A stretch of 64,000 nucleotides of DNA from Clostridia bacterium (GCA_017474045.1 JAFUHX010000020.1:124001-188000); one strand, 5' to 3'; shown: positions 48,189-56,545, numbered from the stretch's first letter. The notes: a model not told the origin generated them from the letters alone. Numbers and translations: made by a program.

Positions 48189-49397
48189 TTAGTTATCAAA
48201 ATTTTCATCCTCTTCTTCAAAAAAGCTGACTTCTTTGTAAGGAAGAATAACCGTAAAGTCGGTGTGCGCTGCGGTGCTTTTTGCTGTAATAGTTCCGCCG
48301 TGAAGCTCAACGAGCTGTTTTGAAATTGCCAGTCCCAAGCCGGAGCCGCCGGTTAGGGTGCTTCGGGAAGAGTCGAGACGAAAGAATTTATCAAAAAGTC
48401 TGTCAAGCTTTTCTTTGGGAATCTCATCGCAATGATTTCTGAAGCGGATTATTACTTTTGAATCTTTAATCTTAGCACCGATTATAATTTCGCTTCCTTC
48501 ATAGCAATAGTTAACTGCGTTTTTCAGAAGGTTATCAAACACCCTTGCAATTTTATCTGAGTCAGCATACATGAGAATTTTCTCCTGAAGCTGAAGCTTA
48601 TATGAAAGATTTTTTTCTGAAAACATAGGATAAAACTCGTCAGCAATCTGGGAAAGCATCATGCCCAGATCAATGCGGTTGTTTTCAAGCGTAATGCTAT
48701 CTTTATTAAAGCGGGTTATTTCAAAAAATTCTGAAATGAGCTGTTCCAAACGATAAGCCTTGTCTAAGGTTATTCCGATATATTTGCTTCTTTGTATGGC
48801 TGTCAGCTCAGGACATTCCTCCAGAAGCGAAAGGTAGCCGATAATGCTTGTTAAAGGAGTTTTCAGGTCATGAGCAAGATACATAACCAAATCGTTTTTT
48901 CTGTTTTCTGCCTGCGCGGCAAGCTGTTGGTTTTTGAAAACATTGTGTTTAATATCTTTCAAGGCAATCTCTATATCGGAATAGCTCTTTGAAAATTTTC
49001 TGATTTTATAGTCGTCAGATAAGATTCCGCCAAGGCTTCGCCAGGTTTTGTCAAAATTAATCAGCGTTGAAACGCTATAGCCGAAGCAAAGAACCAAAAA
49101 AACCAAAAGATAAACCGCGGCAACGGCAAGAAAGCTGTTGTCAAGAATCCATTGGGCAATGGATTCAGGGAAAAAAGCCTGAAGAAGACCAACAACAATA
49201 TTATAAACGCTGTCGTATTGGTGAGCTGCAAGATAAACAAGAAGCCAGATAAAAACCATCAGACCGAAAACAACAAAATTAACTCTGAGAAAGTCTGAAA
49301 TAATTTTGGTGCTGATTCGCTGCTTTGTTGTTACGGCAACCGCAATTTTTTTCTTATTCTTTTTTTCCTTTGCTTTATTTTTCAATTTTATAGCCAA
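48189..49397 (-). CDS. VanS-like sensor histidine kinase
   Basis: Two transmembrane helices (residues about 39-60 and 90-112) flank a short extracellular loop. The cytosolic part has the H-box MYLAHDLKTPLTSIIGYLSLL, an N-box DNLLKNAVNYCYEGSE, and G-boxes near FFRLDSSRSTLTGGSGLGLAISKQLVELHGG. TTG at 49397 is chosen: the protein then begins (M)AIKLKNK, matching the start of Tn1546 VanS (VIKLKNKK, from memory), and the start overlaps the end of the regulator gene as in vanRS. A GGGGGG run precedes it at short spacing. The H-box context is strongly VanS-like, but no van ligase genes are nearby. Confidence 0.88.
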   Translation of the reverse strand: MAIKLKNKAKEKKNKKKIAVAVTTKQRISTKIISDFLRVNFVVFGLMVFIWLLVYLAAHQYDSVYNIVVGLLQAFFPESIAQWILDNSFLAVAAVYLLVFLVLCFGYSVSTLINFDKTWRSLGGILSDDYKIRKFSKSYSDIEIALKDIKHNVFKNQQLAAQAENRKNDLVMYLAHDLKTPLTSIIGYLSLLEECPELTAIQRSKYIGITLDKAYRLEQLISEFFEITRFNKDSITLENNRIDLGMMLSQIADEFYPMFSEKNLSYKLQLQEKILMYADSDKIARVFDNLLKNAVNYCYEGSEIIIGAKIKDSKVIIRFRNHCDEIPKEKLDRLFDKFFRLDSSRSTLTGGSGLGLAISKQLVELHGGTITAKSTAAHTDFTVILPYKEVSFFEEEDENFDN

Positions 49398-50058
49398 CCC
49401 CCCAGATCGTTTTAATATATCGCGGATTTCTTGAAGGTTCATGAAGCTTTTCGCGAATTCTTCTTATGTGAACAGTAACGGTATTGTTGCTGTCGAGATA
49501 TTTTTCTCCCCAGGCTTTCTCAAAAAGCTCTTCCATTGAAACAACCCTTCCGGCGTTTTCCATAAGGTGACGAAGAATTCTGAATTCAGTCGGAGTCAGA
49601 ATAATCTCTTCATCAAAAAGATAACATTTGTGGGTGTCGCTGTCAACCTTGAGACCCGAGACTTCAATAACACTTTCATTTTCCGGGGCATCGTTATATT
49701 GCTTATAGCGTCTTAACTGAGCCTTGATTCTTGCTGTCAGCTCAAGAGGATTAAAGGGCTTTGTAACATAATCGTCGGCGCCGAGGGTAAGGCCCGAGAT
49801 TTTGTCGGTATCGGCAGTTTTCGCCGTCAGCATGATAACGGGATAATTATGCTTTTCTCTTATTCGGCTGCAAAGGGTAAAGCCGTCAACATCGGGAAGC
49901 ATAACATCTAAAACTGCCAGATCAAAAACCTCTTTTTCAATCAGAGACAGGGCATCTTTTCCGTTATATGCTTTTGTGATTTCAAAATTTTCGTTTTTTA
50001 AAAACAACTCAATAAGCTGAGCAATCTCTTTTTCATCGTCAACAATTAAAATCTTCAT
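49375..50058 (-). CDS. VanR-like OmpR-family response regulator
   Basis: Receiver domain with phosphoacceptor Asp in LAVLDVMLPDVDGF, the acidic DDEKE pocket at the N-terminus and the conserved Lys in DDYVTKPFNPLEL. The winged-helix C-terminal domain (LTPTEFRILRHLMENAGRVV, NTVTVHIRRIREKL) ends in TIWGVGYKIEK, as in VanR. It is 227 residues. The kinase gene overlaps its 3' end. The upstream region has an extended -10 box and TTAAG direct repeats that may be an autoregulatory site. Confidence 0.93.
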   Translation of the reverse strand: MKILIVDDEKEIAQLIELFLKNENFEITKAYNGKDALSLIEKEVFDLAVLDVMLPDVDGFTLCSRIREKHNYPVIMLTAKTADTDKISGLTLGADDYVTKPFNPLELTARIKAQLRRYKQYNDAPENESVIEVSGLKVDSDTHKCYLFDEEIILTPTEFRILRHLMENAGRVVSMEELFEKAWGEKYLDSNNTVTVHIRRIREKLHEPSRNPRYIKTIWGVGYKIEK

Positions 50059-50095
50059 ATTATCTCCATTTTAAAAATGTTGTATTTTCAGCCTT

Positions 50096-50138
50096 ATTAT
50101 ATCACATGAAAAACTTCAGTTTCTTAATATTATCTTAA
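50096..50138 (-). promoter_or_regulatory. Extended -10 promoter and possible response-regulator repeat before vanR-like gene
   Basis: On the minus strand TGATATAAT (50104-50096) is an extended -10 box with no good -35. TTAAG-N6-TTAAG direct repeats (50138-50123) lie where the -35 would be, with 11-base spacing typical of OmpR-family dimers. This fits activation by the adjacent VanR-like protein (inference). Confidence 0.45.
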
Positions 50139-50302
50139 TTTTTGAAAAAAATTGAAAAAAGAGGAATATTATTTCCTTTTAAAAATAATTGCTTATTCCC
50201 CTTTATTTTTAAGTCATTTTATAGTAAAATATATTAAATTATATATTAAAGCAAAATTGTTTGATTTTTGAAAGAATATAGTTTTAGGAAGGAAGTTTAT
50301 TT

Positions 50303-50986
50303 ATGAGCAAGATTTTGATTGTTGACGATGACATCGATATAGCTCAGCTATTGTCTGACTCATTGGAAGATGAGGGCTTTGAGACCCATATTGCTTTTGA
50401 CGGAGAAAGCGCCCTTAGCTTTATTGAGTTAAACAAAGAAGATATTTCTCTGATAACCTTAGATATAATGCTTCCCGGTGTCAGCGGACTTGATGTTTGC
50501 AGGAAAATAAGAAACAGCGTTGATTGTCCGATAATTTTCATTTCTGCCAAAGGAAAAACCATAGACACGGTTTTGGGGCTTGAACTGGGCGGTGACGACT
50601 ATATTTCAAAGCCCTTTGTTGTTGAAGAGCTGGTTGCCAGAGTTAAGGCTCATCTTCGAAGAGAGCAAAGGACAACCGGTTTATCCGATTCTGAAATAAT
50701 CAAAGTCGGAGACATTGAAATCAACACAAGCTCCTTTGAAGTTTTCAAAGGAGGAGAAAGCGTTTCTCTTTCAACAAGAGAGTTTCAGCTTCTTCAATAC
50801 CTCATGGAAAACGCAGGAAAGGTCTTAACAAGAGAACAGATTTTCAGTCATGTCTGGGATACTGAATTTGGTGATATCGGAACGGTTGCCGTTAACATCA
50901 AAAGTATCAGAGACAAGCTTGACCGGAATAATGACTATATAAAAACTGTCTGGGGCGTAGGGTATAAATTCATAAAAGCAAAATAA
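50303..50986 (+). CDS. OmpR-family response regulator, second two-component system
   Basis: Receiver domain with DDDID pocket, phospho-Asp in LITLDIMLPGVSGLDV, and Lys in DDYISKPFVVEEL. The winged-helix domain has LSTREFQLLQYLMENAGKVL, VAVNIKSIRDKL and ends TVWGVGYKFIKAK. It is 227 residues. AGGAAGG lies before the ATG. It is divergent from the VanR-like gene and paired with the kinase starting 14 bases after its stop. Confidence 0.93.
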   Translation: MSKILIVDDDIDIAQLLSDSLEDEGFETHIAFDGESALSFIELNKEDISLITLDIMLPGVSGLDVCRKIRNSVDCPIIFISAKGKTIDTVLGLELGGDDYISKPFVVEELVARVKAHLRREQRTTGLSDSEIIKVGDIEINTSSFEVFKGGESVSLSTREFQLLQYLMENAGKVLTREQIFSHVWDTEFGDIGTVAVNIKSIRDKLDRNNDYIKTVWGVGYKFIKAK

Positions 50987-50999
50987 GGGGCGTTAATTT

Positions 51000-52283
51000 A
51001 TGGGAAGCATCAGGAAAACAAATTTCATAGTTATGTTGGTTTTGCTTCTCATAGTTGCGGTTTTTGCTTTTTCCTATAATACATCTGTCAGCATGGCTCT
51101 TGAGAATGCGGCAATAAGCAACAGAGAAATTCTTCATAACTATAATATCGAAATAATAAGTTCTCTTGCTCAATGTGAAAGCGAGGAGCAATGGCAGGAT
51201 GTTGTTGACCGATATGAAGACATTGTTGTAATCATTGAAAACAGCGAAAACGAAACGGTTGCCGAAACAAAACAAAAAGAAAACAGCTCCTCTTTTGATG
51301 TTAAGGTTCAAAATGTTTTTGAATTCAAGGGAAGGGCATATATTCTCACAAGCTCGGTTTTTATTCTGAAAAACTATATTTCCGACAGCAGCGAGATTCT
51401 GAAGTTTGTTTTCATTGAGTTTATGATCTTCATTTTCTTTTTGTTCTTCCTGTTCCTGATTATTTATACTATTATGCTAAGACCCTATAAGGCGTTTTAT
51501 GTTTCCATTGAGGAATATGAAAAAACAGGTGTTCTGAGAAAAAATAATTTTAAAGGATACATAGGAAGGGTTTATGAGCGCTTTGCCGAAATGACAGAAA
51601 ATCTTGAAAGGCAACAAAAAAGTCAAAGGCAGATTATTGCTTCAATTTCTCACGACATTAAAACGCCCTTAACTTCAATAATGGGCTATGCTGAAAGGCT
51701 GAAAAAAGACGGAATTCCAGAAGAAAGAAGACTGCGCTATCTTGAAACGGTTTATAACAAATCGGCTGAAATCCGTCAGTTAGTTGATGAGTTTGATGAA
51801 TACCTCAGCTTTGAGCTGGAGCAGGATTTTAAAACTGAAAAAACTCAAACGGAAGAAATTTGTGAATTTATCAAAAATGAATACGCCGAAGAGCTGGAGG
51901 CTTCAGAAATAACTTTTGAAATAATCAACTCAGCTAAAAATGTCAGCTGTTTAATTGATATGCAAAAATTCAAGAGAGTTTTTGCCAACATCATAAGCAA
52001 CAGCGTCAAACACTTCAACTCTGAGGTTAAAATTATAAGCGTTGAGCTTACGCAGGAAGATAAGGTTCTGAAAATCAGAATTTCAGACAGCGGAGAAGGC
52101 GTTGAAAAAGACAAGCTCAAGCTGATTTTTGAGCCTCTTTATACTTCCGATAAGGGAAGGAAGGTTGCGGGCTTGGGTCTTGCAATCTGCCGCGAAATAA
52201 TTGAAAAACACGGCGGCAATATTTCAGCTTCTGCTTCTTCGTTGGGTGGTCTTGAAATTTGCATTGAACTTAAAATAATTTAA
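51000..52283 (+). CDS. Sensor histidine kinase, second two-component system
   Basis: Two membrane helices (residues about 8-28 and 138-162) enclose an extracellular sensor loop of about 110 residues. After a HAMP-like linker come the H-box ISHDIKTPLTSIMGYAERL, N-box ANIISNSVKHFNSEV and a G-box region RISDSGEGVEKDKL..GLGLAICREIIEKHGGN. The protein is 427 residues. AGGGGCG precedes the ATG. The LCP protein gene is 51 bases downstream, so this system may respond to cell-envelope state (inference from context). Confidence 0.92.
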   Translation: MGSIRKTNFIVMLVLLLIVAVFAFSYNTSVSMALENAAISNREILHNYNIEIISSLAQCESEEQWQDVVDRYEDIVVIIENSENETVAETKQKENSSSFDVKVQNVFEFKGRAYILTSSVFILKNYISDSSEILKFVFIEFMIFIFFLFFLFLIIYTIMLRPYKAFYVSIEEYEKTGVLRKNNFKGYIGRVYERFAEMTENLERQQKSQRQIIASISHDIKTPLTSIMGYAERLKKDGIPEERRLRYLETVYNKSAEIRQLVDEFDEYLSFELEQDFKTEKTQTEEICEFIKNEYAEELEASEITFEIINSAKNVSCLIDMQKFKRVFANIISNSVKHFNSEVKIISVELTQEDKVLKIRISDSGEGVEKDKLKLIFEPLYTSDKGRKVAGLGLAICREIIEKHGGNISASASSLGGLEICIELKII

Positions 52284-52334
52284 TTAAACAATTTTCAAAT
52301 AACTTTTTCACAGTAGCTTGAATGGGGGATAATT

Positions 52335-53900
52335 TTGGAAAATCAGATTTTTGAAAACGAGAATCAAAATCAAAATGAAAGTCTGGGAAACCTTTCTTTT
52401 GCGGAAAAGCTTACCGAAGTTTTTTCGCGCTTTGCCCATTTTATTTCCAGACATAAGATAATAACCATTGTATTGGCTGTTTTGGTCGTTTTGATTTCCA
52501 CAGTTGTGGTTGTGGGAAACCATTATTTGAGCAAAATAAACTATGTTCCCGCCGAAAACGCAACCAACACCTATCAATCGGCTGAAACGAGAACTCTTTT
52601 AACTCTTTCAACCGGTGAAACTATTGATGTCAGCGGCCTTATAAAAAACTCCGACGGAACCTATACTCTTTCAGACGGAAGACGAATTGACTCCGACGGA
52701 ACAATCTGGAATCTTGACGGAAGCATTGTTTTTTATGACGGCTCATATCTTCGCTCAGACGGAATTGCTGTTCTCAGCGACGGAACAACAATTTACACCG
52801 ATTCAACGGTTGTTTTTCAAGACGGAGACTGCATAAGAAATACCAAAATCACCGTTGACAAAGAGGGATATGCTTCTTTCCCCAGCGGAGAAAAATCTCA
52901 TATAACTGCATTTACCATCAGTAAAGACGGAAAGGTTGTGGCAAAGCCAACAAGTCTTGTTTCACCAAAATATTCAGCAGACGGTGAATGGAATGTTGAA
53001 GACCAGGAGGCTCTGGCTCTTGAACAGGCGAAAAAAGATCCGACGCTGAAAGATGCTATTGAAGAAAACGACAAAAAGATTGAAAGAAACTTTAATGATT
53101 CAAAAATCTGGTTTAATGAAAATGTTAAAAATATAATGCTCTTCGGTGTTGATAACGGCTCAAAAACCTATCCTTACGGAAGGTCAGACGCAATGATTCT
53201 GATTTCTGTTAACCAGAAAACAAAAAAGGTAAACATGATTTCTCTTTCAAGAGCAGCTTATGTAAAAATCAAAGGCTACAGTAATACCCGTTTAAGCCAT
53301 GCTCACGGCTACGGCGGTCCCGCCCTCGCTATTGACACTATTGAAAGAAACTATAAAATCAGAATTGATAACTATGTCAGCACTAATTTCAGTACGTTTG
53401 TTAAAGCCATTGATGCAATCGGCGGAATAACAATCAAGCTGACAAAAAAAGAGGCTGTTGCGCTAAAATCAAAAATCAAACAAAACGGACTTGAATATAA
53501 AGGTGAAGGAAGCTATAAGCTTAACGGAACGCTTGCTCTGGAATATGTCAGGCTGAGAAAAATCGATACCGACAGAGCCCGTACTCAGCGCCAGAGAAAT
53601 GTTCTTGTTGCCATTGCAAACAAAATGGTGAACCTTAGCGTTTTAGAGCTTAACAATATGCTGAACGCTGTTCTTCCATATATAACAACTGACCTGAAAA
53701 AGAGCGAAATTCTCGGTCAGCTGAGATATGTTCCCTCTTATCTTTCAGGAACAGTCAGCCAATATGTAATTCCCTATAAGCATACTTCTCTCAGCCTCAG
53801 AGACGGTTTTGAAGTTCTTCTTCTTGATTGGGAAAGTGAGGTTCAATATCTTCACGATATTGTATATGCCGGGGAGACACCTCTTTATATGGAAAAATAA
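52335..53900 (+). CDS. LytR-CpsA-Psr (LCP) protein with nine DG heptad repeats
   Basis: Family members transfer undecaprenyl-linked glycopolymers such as teichoic acids to peptidoglycan. TTG start with GGGGG upstream. Residues 1-40 are cytosolic and 42-60 a transmembrane helix. Residues 106-168 hold nine uninterrupted seven-residue units of the form x-D-(G)-x4, for example SDGTYTL, SDGRRID and YDGSYLR. The LCP domain begins at NIMLFGVDNG, with RSDAMILISV, SLSRAAYV and the helix around LNGTLALEYVRLRKIDTDRARTQRQ. The repeat block between membrane and catalytic domain is not part of the usual family architecture known to me. The enzyme probably follows control by the adjacent two-component system. 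Confidence 0.92.
   Translation: MENQIFENENQNQNESLGNLSFAEKLTEVFSRFAHFISRHKIITIVLAVLVVLISTVVVVGNHYLSKINYVPAENATNTYQSAETRTLLTLSTGETIDVSGLIKNSDGTYTLSDGRRIDSDGTIWNLDGSIVFYDGSYLRSDGIAVLSDGTTIYTDSTVVFQDGDCIRNTKITVDKEGYASFPSGEKSHITAFTISKDGKVVAKPTSLVSPKYSADGEWNVEDQEALALEQAKKDPTLKDAIEENDKKIERNFNDSKIWFNENVKNIMLFGVDNGSKTYPYGRSDAMILISVNQKTKKVNMISLSRAAYVKIKGYSNTRLSHAHGYGGPALAIDTIERNYKIRIDNYVSTNFSTFVKAIDAIGGITIKLTKKEAVALKSKIKQNGLEYKGEGSYKLNGTLALEYVRLRKIDTDRARTQRQRNVLVAIANKMVNLSVLELNNMLNAVLPYITTDLKKSEILGQLRYVPSYLSGTVSQYVIPYKHTSLSLRDGFEVLLLDWESEVQYLHDIVYAGETPLYMEK
52650..52838 (+). repeat. Nine in-frame heptad (xDGxxxx) repeats in the LCP gene
   Basis: Nine consecutive 21-base units encode seven-residue repeats with Asp at position 2 in every unit and Gly at position 3 in eight of nine. 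Spacing is exact throughout. DNA identity between units is low, so the repeat is constrained at the protein level rather than being a recent DNA duplication. Confidence 0.85.
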
Positions 53901-53920
53901 AAGTTTAAACACGTCAGAAA

Positions 53921-53960
53921 AAGGAGCTGTAAAAAACTCAGTTTTTACAGCCCTTTTTTA
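53921..53960 (+). terminator. Terminator after the LCP gene
   Basis: AAAGGAGCTGTAAAAAAC-type arms (AGCTGTAAAAAAC and GTTTTTACAGC) form a long stem followed by CCTTTTTT. Member of the GGGCTGTAAAAA terminator family. Confidence 0.8.
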
Positions 53961-53981
53961 AGACTGACAGGAGAGATAAAA

Positions 53982-55610
53982 TTGCTGAAAAAAAACGATG
54001 ATATAGTTCTTGAAATAACAGGACTGACTTCAATGGGCAGCGGAGTCGGACATTTTGAAAAAATGGCAGTTTTTGTTGAAGGAGCTGTAATCGGCGACAA
54101 GCTGTCAGTTCATATAATAAAAGTAAAAAGCAGCTATGCTGTTGGAATAATTAATAAAATAATAAAGCCGTCAAAACACAGAATACCTTCTGATTGCGTT
54201 GTTTCTGAAAAGTGTGGAGGCTGTTCCTATCGCCATATAAGCTACTCTCATGAGCTTGAAATCAAAAAACAAGGTGTTCAGGATGCCCTTCAAAGAATCG
54301 GCGGTCTTGATGTTGAGGTTGAAGAAATTCTTTCAATTGAAAAAATAAATAACTACCGTAATAAAGGGCAATATCCTGTGGGGATGAATAGCCTTGGTCA
54401 GACACTTATCGGATTTTATGCCAAAAGAAGCCACAGAATTGTTGATTGCCGAAACTGCGCACTTGCGCCGGCTGAGTTTGAGGCAATTTTAAAAACTGTT
54501 GAACGCTGGTCTGCTATTGCCGGAGTCAGTATATACAGCGATGAAAATAAAAAGGGTATTCTTCGCCACATATATCTGAGAAAAGCTTTTGCCACCAAAG
54601 AAACAATGGTTTGTCTTGTTATAAATTCTGAAACTGTGGCTAAAAAAGAGCTTCTTACAAAAATGCTTCTGGAAGCTGACGAAACAATCGTTTCTGTAAT
54701 ACTCAATATAAACAAAAAAGACACAAATGTAATTCTTGGCGAAGAATGCGAAACTGTTTTCGGAAAAGATTATATTGAAGATATTCTTTGCGGACTGAAG
54801 TTCAGAATATCGCCCCTTTCGTTCTATCAGGTCAATCCTGCAGGAACACAGTTGCTTTATTCAAGGGCGAAGCAATATGCTGAAATTGACAAAACAAAAA
54901 CTGTTTTGGATTTATATTGCGGTGCCGGTACTATCGGTCTTTCCATGGCAGACAGCGCAAAAGAAATAATCGGCGTTGAAATTATTCCTCAGGCTGTTGA
55001 AAACGCCAAAGAAAATGCAAGACTTAATAACATTGAAAATGCCCGTTTCTTCTGTGATGATGCAAGCGGAGCTGCAAAGCGCTTCGCCTGCGAGGGACTG
55101 AAGCCCGATGTTATTATTCTTGACCCTCCCAGAAAGGGCTGCAGCGGCGACGTTATTGATGCTGTTGTTGAAATGAATCCTGAAAGAGTGGTTTATGTTT
55201 CCTGCGACAGTGCAACGCTTGCCCGCGACTGCAAAATTTTTGCCTCAAAGGGCTACAAAACCGTTAATGCCACCGCTGTTGATATGTTTCCCCGAACAAC
55301 CCATTGTGAGACGGTTGTTCTTTTGTCCCAACGCAGACCGGACGCACATATCGACATAAAGCTTGACCTTTCAGAGGTTGATGTTACTGCCGCTGAAACA
55401 AAGGCGACATATCAGGAGATCAAGGATTATGTGCTTGAAAAACACGGTCTTAAAGTGTCAACTCTTTACATATCACAGGTTAAGGCTAAGTGTGGTATCA
55501 TTGAAAGAGAGTGTTATAACAAGGGTGAAGGAAAGAGTAGAGTGCCGCAGTGTCCTAAAGAAAAAGAAGAAGCTATTATGGATGCGTTGAGGCATTTTAG
55601 GATGGTGTGA
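53982..55610 (+). CDS. rlmD: 23S rRNA (uracil1939-C5)-methyltransferase family protein with C-terminal extension
   Basis: TTG start with AGGAGAG upstream. TRAM domain at residues about 5-60, then [4Fe-4S] ligands in CVVSEKCGGCSYRHIS and CRNCALAP. The SAM-binding VLDLYCGAGTIGLSMA, DPPRKGCSGDV and catalytic VYVSCDSATLARD follow. About 85 residues after the normal domain end (from HIDIKLDLSEVD) form an extra helical C-terminal module with TLYISQVKAKCGI and VPQCPKEKEEAI, seen in clostridial relatives. The last about 50 codons shift in codon choice (AGG, GTG, ACA). The gene abuts an AT-rich region with a recombinase, so its 3' end may contain or come from an attachment site. Confidence 0.92.
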   Translation: MLKKNDDIVLEITGLTSMGSGVGHFEKMAVFVEGAVIGDKLSVHIIKVKSSYAVGIINKIIKPSKHRIPSDCVVSEKCGGCSYRHISYSHELEIKKQGVQDALQRIGGLDVEVEEILSIEKINNYRNKGQYPVGMNSLGQTLIGFYAKRSHRIVDCRNCALAPAEFEAILKTVERWSAIAGVSIYSDENKKGILRHIYLRKAFATKETMVCLVINSETVAKKELLTKMLLEADETIVSVILNINKKDTNVILGEECETVFGKDYIEDILCGLKFRISPLSFYQVNPAGTQLLYSRAKQYAEIDKTKTVLDLYCGAGTIGLSMADSAKEIIGVEIIPQAVENAKENARLNNIENARFFCDDASGAAKRFACEGLKPDVIILDPPRKGCSGDVIDAVVEMNPERVVYVSCDSATLARDCKIFASKGYKTVNATAVDMFPRTTHCETVVLLSQRRPDAHIDIKLDLSEVDVTAAETKATYQEIKDYVLEKHGLKVSTLYISQVKAKCGIIERECYNKGEGKSRVPQCPKEKEEAIMDALRHFRMV

Positions 55611-55640
55611 AAAACGATAATGGCGAAGAGCTTTCGATAG
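55611..55640. other. Candidate left boundary of a mobile island
   Basis: Base composition and codon style change around the end of rlmD. From here to the window edge genes are small, AT-rich and accessory. The 3' end of rumA/rlmD-type genes is a known target of integrative elements in Firmicutes (general knowledge). A second copy of the rlmD 3' end is not visible inside the window, so the other boundary must lie beyond it. Exact position is uncertain. Confidence 0.4.
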
Positions 55641-55679
55641 AAAGCATCTAAAAATCAATTAAACACAGCTAAGCACAAA

Positions 55680-55726
55680 AAGAGAGAAACATGATGAAAT
55701 TCAAGTTTCTCTCTTCCTTCTTTTTA
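55680..55726. terminator. Terminator between rlmD and the island's first gene
   Basis: AAGAGAGAAAC (55680-55690) and GTTTCTCTCTT (55705-55715) form a perfect eleven-base stem, followed by CCTTCTTTTT on the plus strand. It can terminate rlmD transcripts. Confidence 0.78.
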
Positions 55727-55778
55727 GTTATTAGGATTTAAAGAACGTTAACAACTTTGGAACCCTTTAAAGTTATAA

Positions 55779-56045
55779 TTAGTTCAAAATCGAAGCAAGT
55801 GTAGAGGAGATGATACCCTTTATACTTTCATGTTTTTCGGGTGCGTAAAACAATAGATAAATAATAAGAGATCCAATTATTGTTTTTAGCAAAAATGATA
55901 GAAACACTGTAAAGGTATCAATGCTATGTAAAATCATAGCAGATATGGAGAATATAATCGATGCAAAAGTAGCTTCTTCAGCGGGAAGAATCAGCCAAAA
56001 CGATGTGATGAAAAAAGCGTAAATTAATTTTTGTTTATCGTTCAT
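55779..56045 (-). CDS. Small membrane protein (88 aa), unknown function
   Basis: Not recognised. ATG at 56045 is chosen because AAGGAGG lies ten bases upstream; a longer in-frame start at 56084 lacks one. Two to three hydrophobic segments occupy most of the protein (LIYAFFITSFWLILP, ASIIFSISAMIL and SFLLKTIIGSLIIYLLFY), with a short charged tail EKHESIKGIISSTLASILN. It is the last of four minus-strand genes headed by an XRE regulator, separated from its neighbour by a long terminator hairpin. Confidence 0.7.
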   Translation of the reverse strand: MNDKQKLIYAFFITSFWLILPAEEATFASIIFSISAMILHSIDTFTVFLSFLLKTIIGSLIIYLLFYAPEKHESIKGIISSTLASILN

Positions 56046-56158
56046 ATTTAAAGAACCTCCTTGTGATTTTTTATATTGTGGCAATTAAACTGATTGTAGT
56101 AAAATTTCTCTTTGAAATTCCTGTATCCGCTAAGCAGTCAGTGGTGTACATCAAACAG

Positions 56159-56226
56159 AAAAAGACGGCAGAGTGTGACATACTAATACTTTTAATCGGT
56201 AGCAATATGTCATCGCACTGCCGTCT
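56159..56226 (-). terminator. Long terminator after the 52-residue gene
   Basis: On the minus strand GACGGCAG..TGACATA pairs with TATGTCA..CTGCCGTC (56164-56225), followed by TTTTT. The stem is long and imperfect with a loop of about 20 bases. Confidence 0.75.
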
Positions 56227-56267
56227 ATTGATTGCGTTCTGGCGGGGTAACTCTTGTTATTATGTTT

Positions 56268-56426
56268 TTAAGCTGCAGGGGTTATTAGCGTGTTCTCAAT
56301 GTTAAGTGTGCCGTCGGGATTAGCTGTAATTCGGGTCTTGCATCCTTTGATTACAATTTCCACAACTTTGTGGTCTTCACTCAGATCACAGACCCGCTTG
56401 TTTTTAAGGTTACGAACTTCAATCAT
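56268..56426 (-). CDS. Very small protein (52 aa), paralogue of the next upstream gene
   Basis: ATG at 56426 with AAAGGAGG eight bases upstream, stop at 56268. The protein begins MIEVRNLKNKRVCDLSEDHK and has the core pattern LSEDxxVVEIVxKG followed by xxITANPDGTLNIENT. The same pattern (LSED, IV-x-G, I-x-x-x-DGTL) is present in the 56-residue protein immediately upstream, so the two are paralogues. Only 37 bases separate its start from the preceding terminator, too little for an independent promoter. Function unknown; small size and island context suggest a regulatory or accessory role of the element. Confidence 0.75.
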   Translation of the reverse strand: MIEVRNLKNKRVCDLSEDHKVVEIVIKGCKTRITANPDGTLNIENTLITPAA

Positions 56427-56463
56427 AGGCAATTCCTCCTTTCTTTAGATTTGGGGTTATTAA

Positions 56464-56512
56464 GAAAAAACGGGGTCAATAACAGCTCATTTCTGAACTG
56501 CTACTGACCCCG
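56464..56512 (-). terminator. Long terminator between the two small paralogous genes
   Basis: On the minus strand CGGGGTCAGTAGCAGTTCA and TGAGCTGTTATTGACCCCG pair over 19 positions with three mismatches and a short loop, followed by T6 (56470-56465). It lies between the 56- and 52-residue genes. Confidence 0.85.
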
Positions 56513-56545
56513 ATTGGTCCTTCATCAATACCGATTTACTGATGG

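Noticed and set aside
52650-52838. CRISPR or DNA satellite origin of the 21-base repeats in the LCP gene
   Set aside because: The units are in frame, diverged at the DNA level and have no spacers; the repeat is a protein feature.
56063-56305. Plus-strand open frame of 80 codons in the island
   Set aside because: It runs through the long terminator hairpin and over the 3' end of the 52-residue minus-strand gene; no ribosome binding site.
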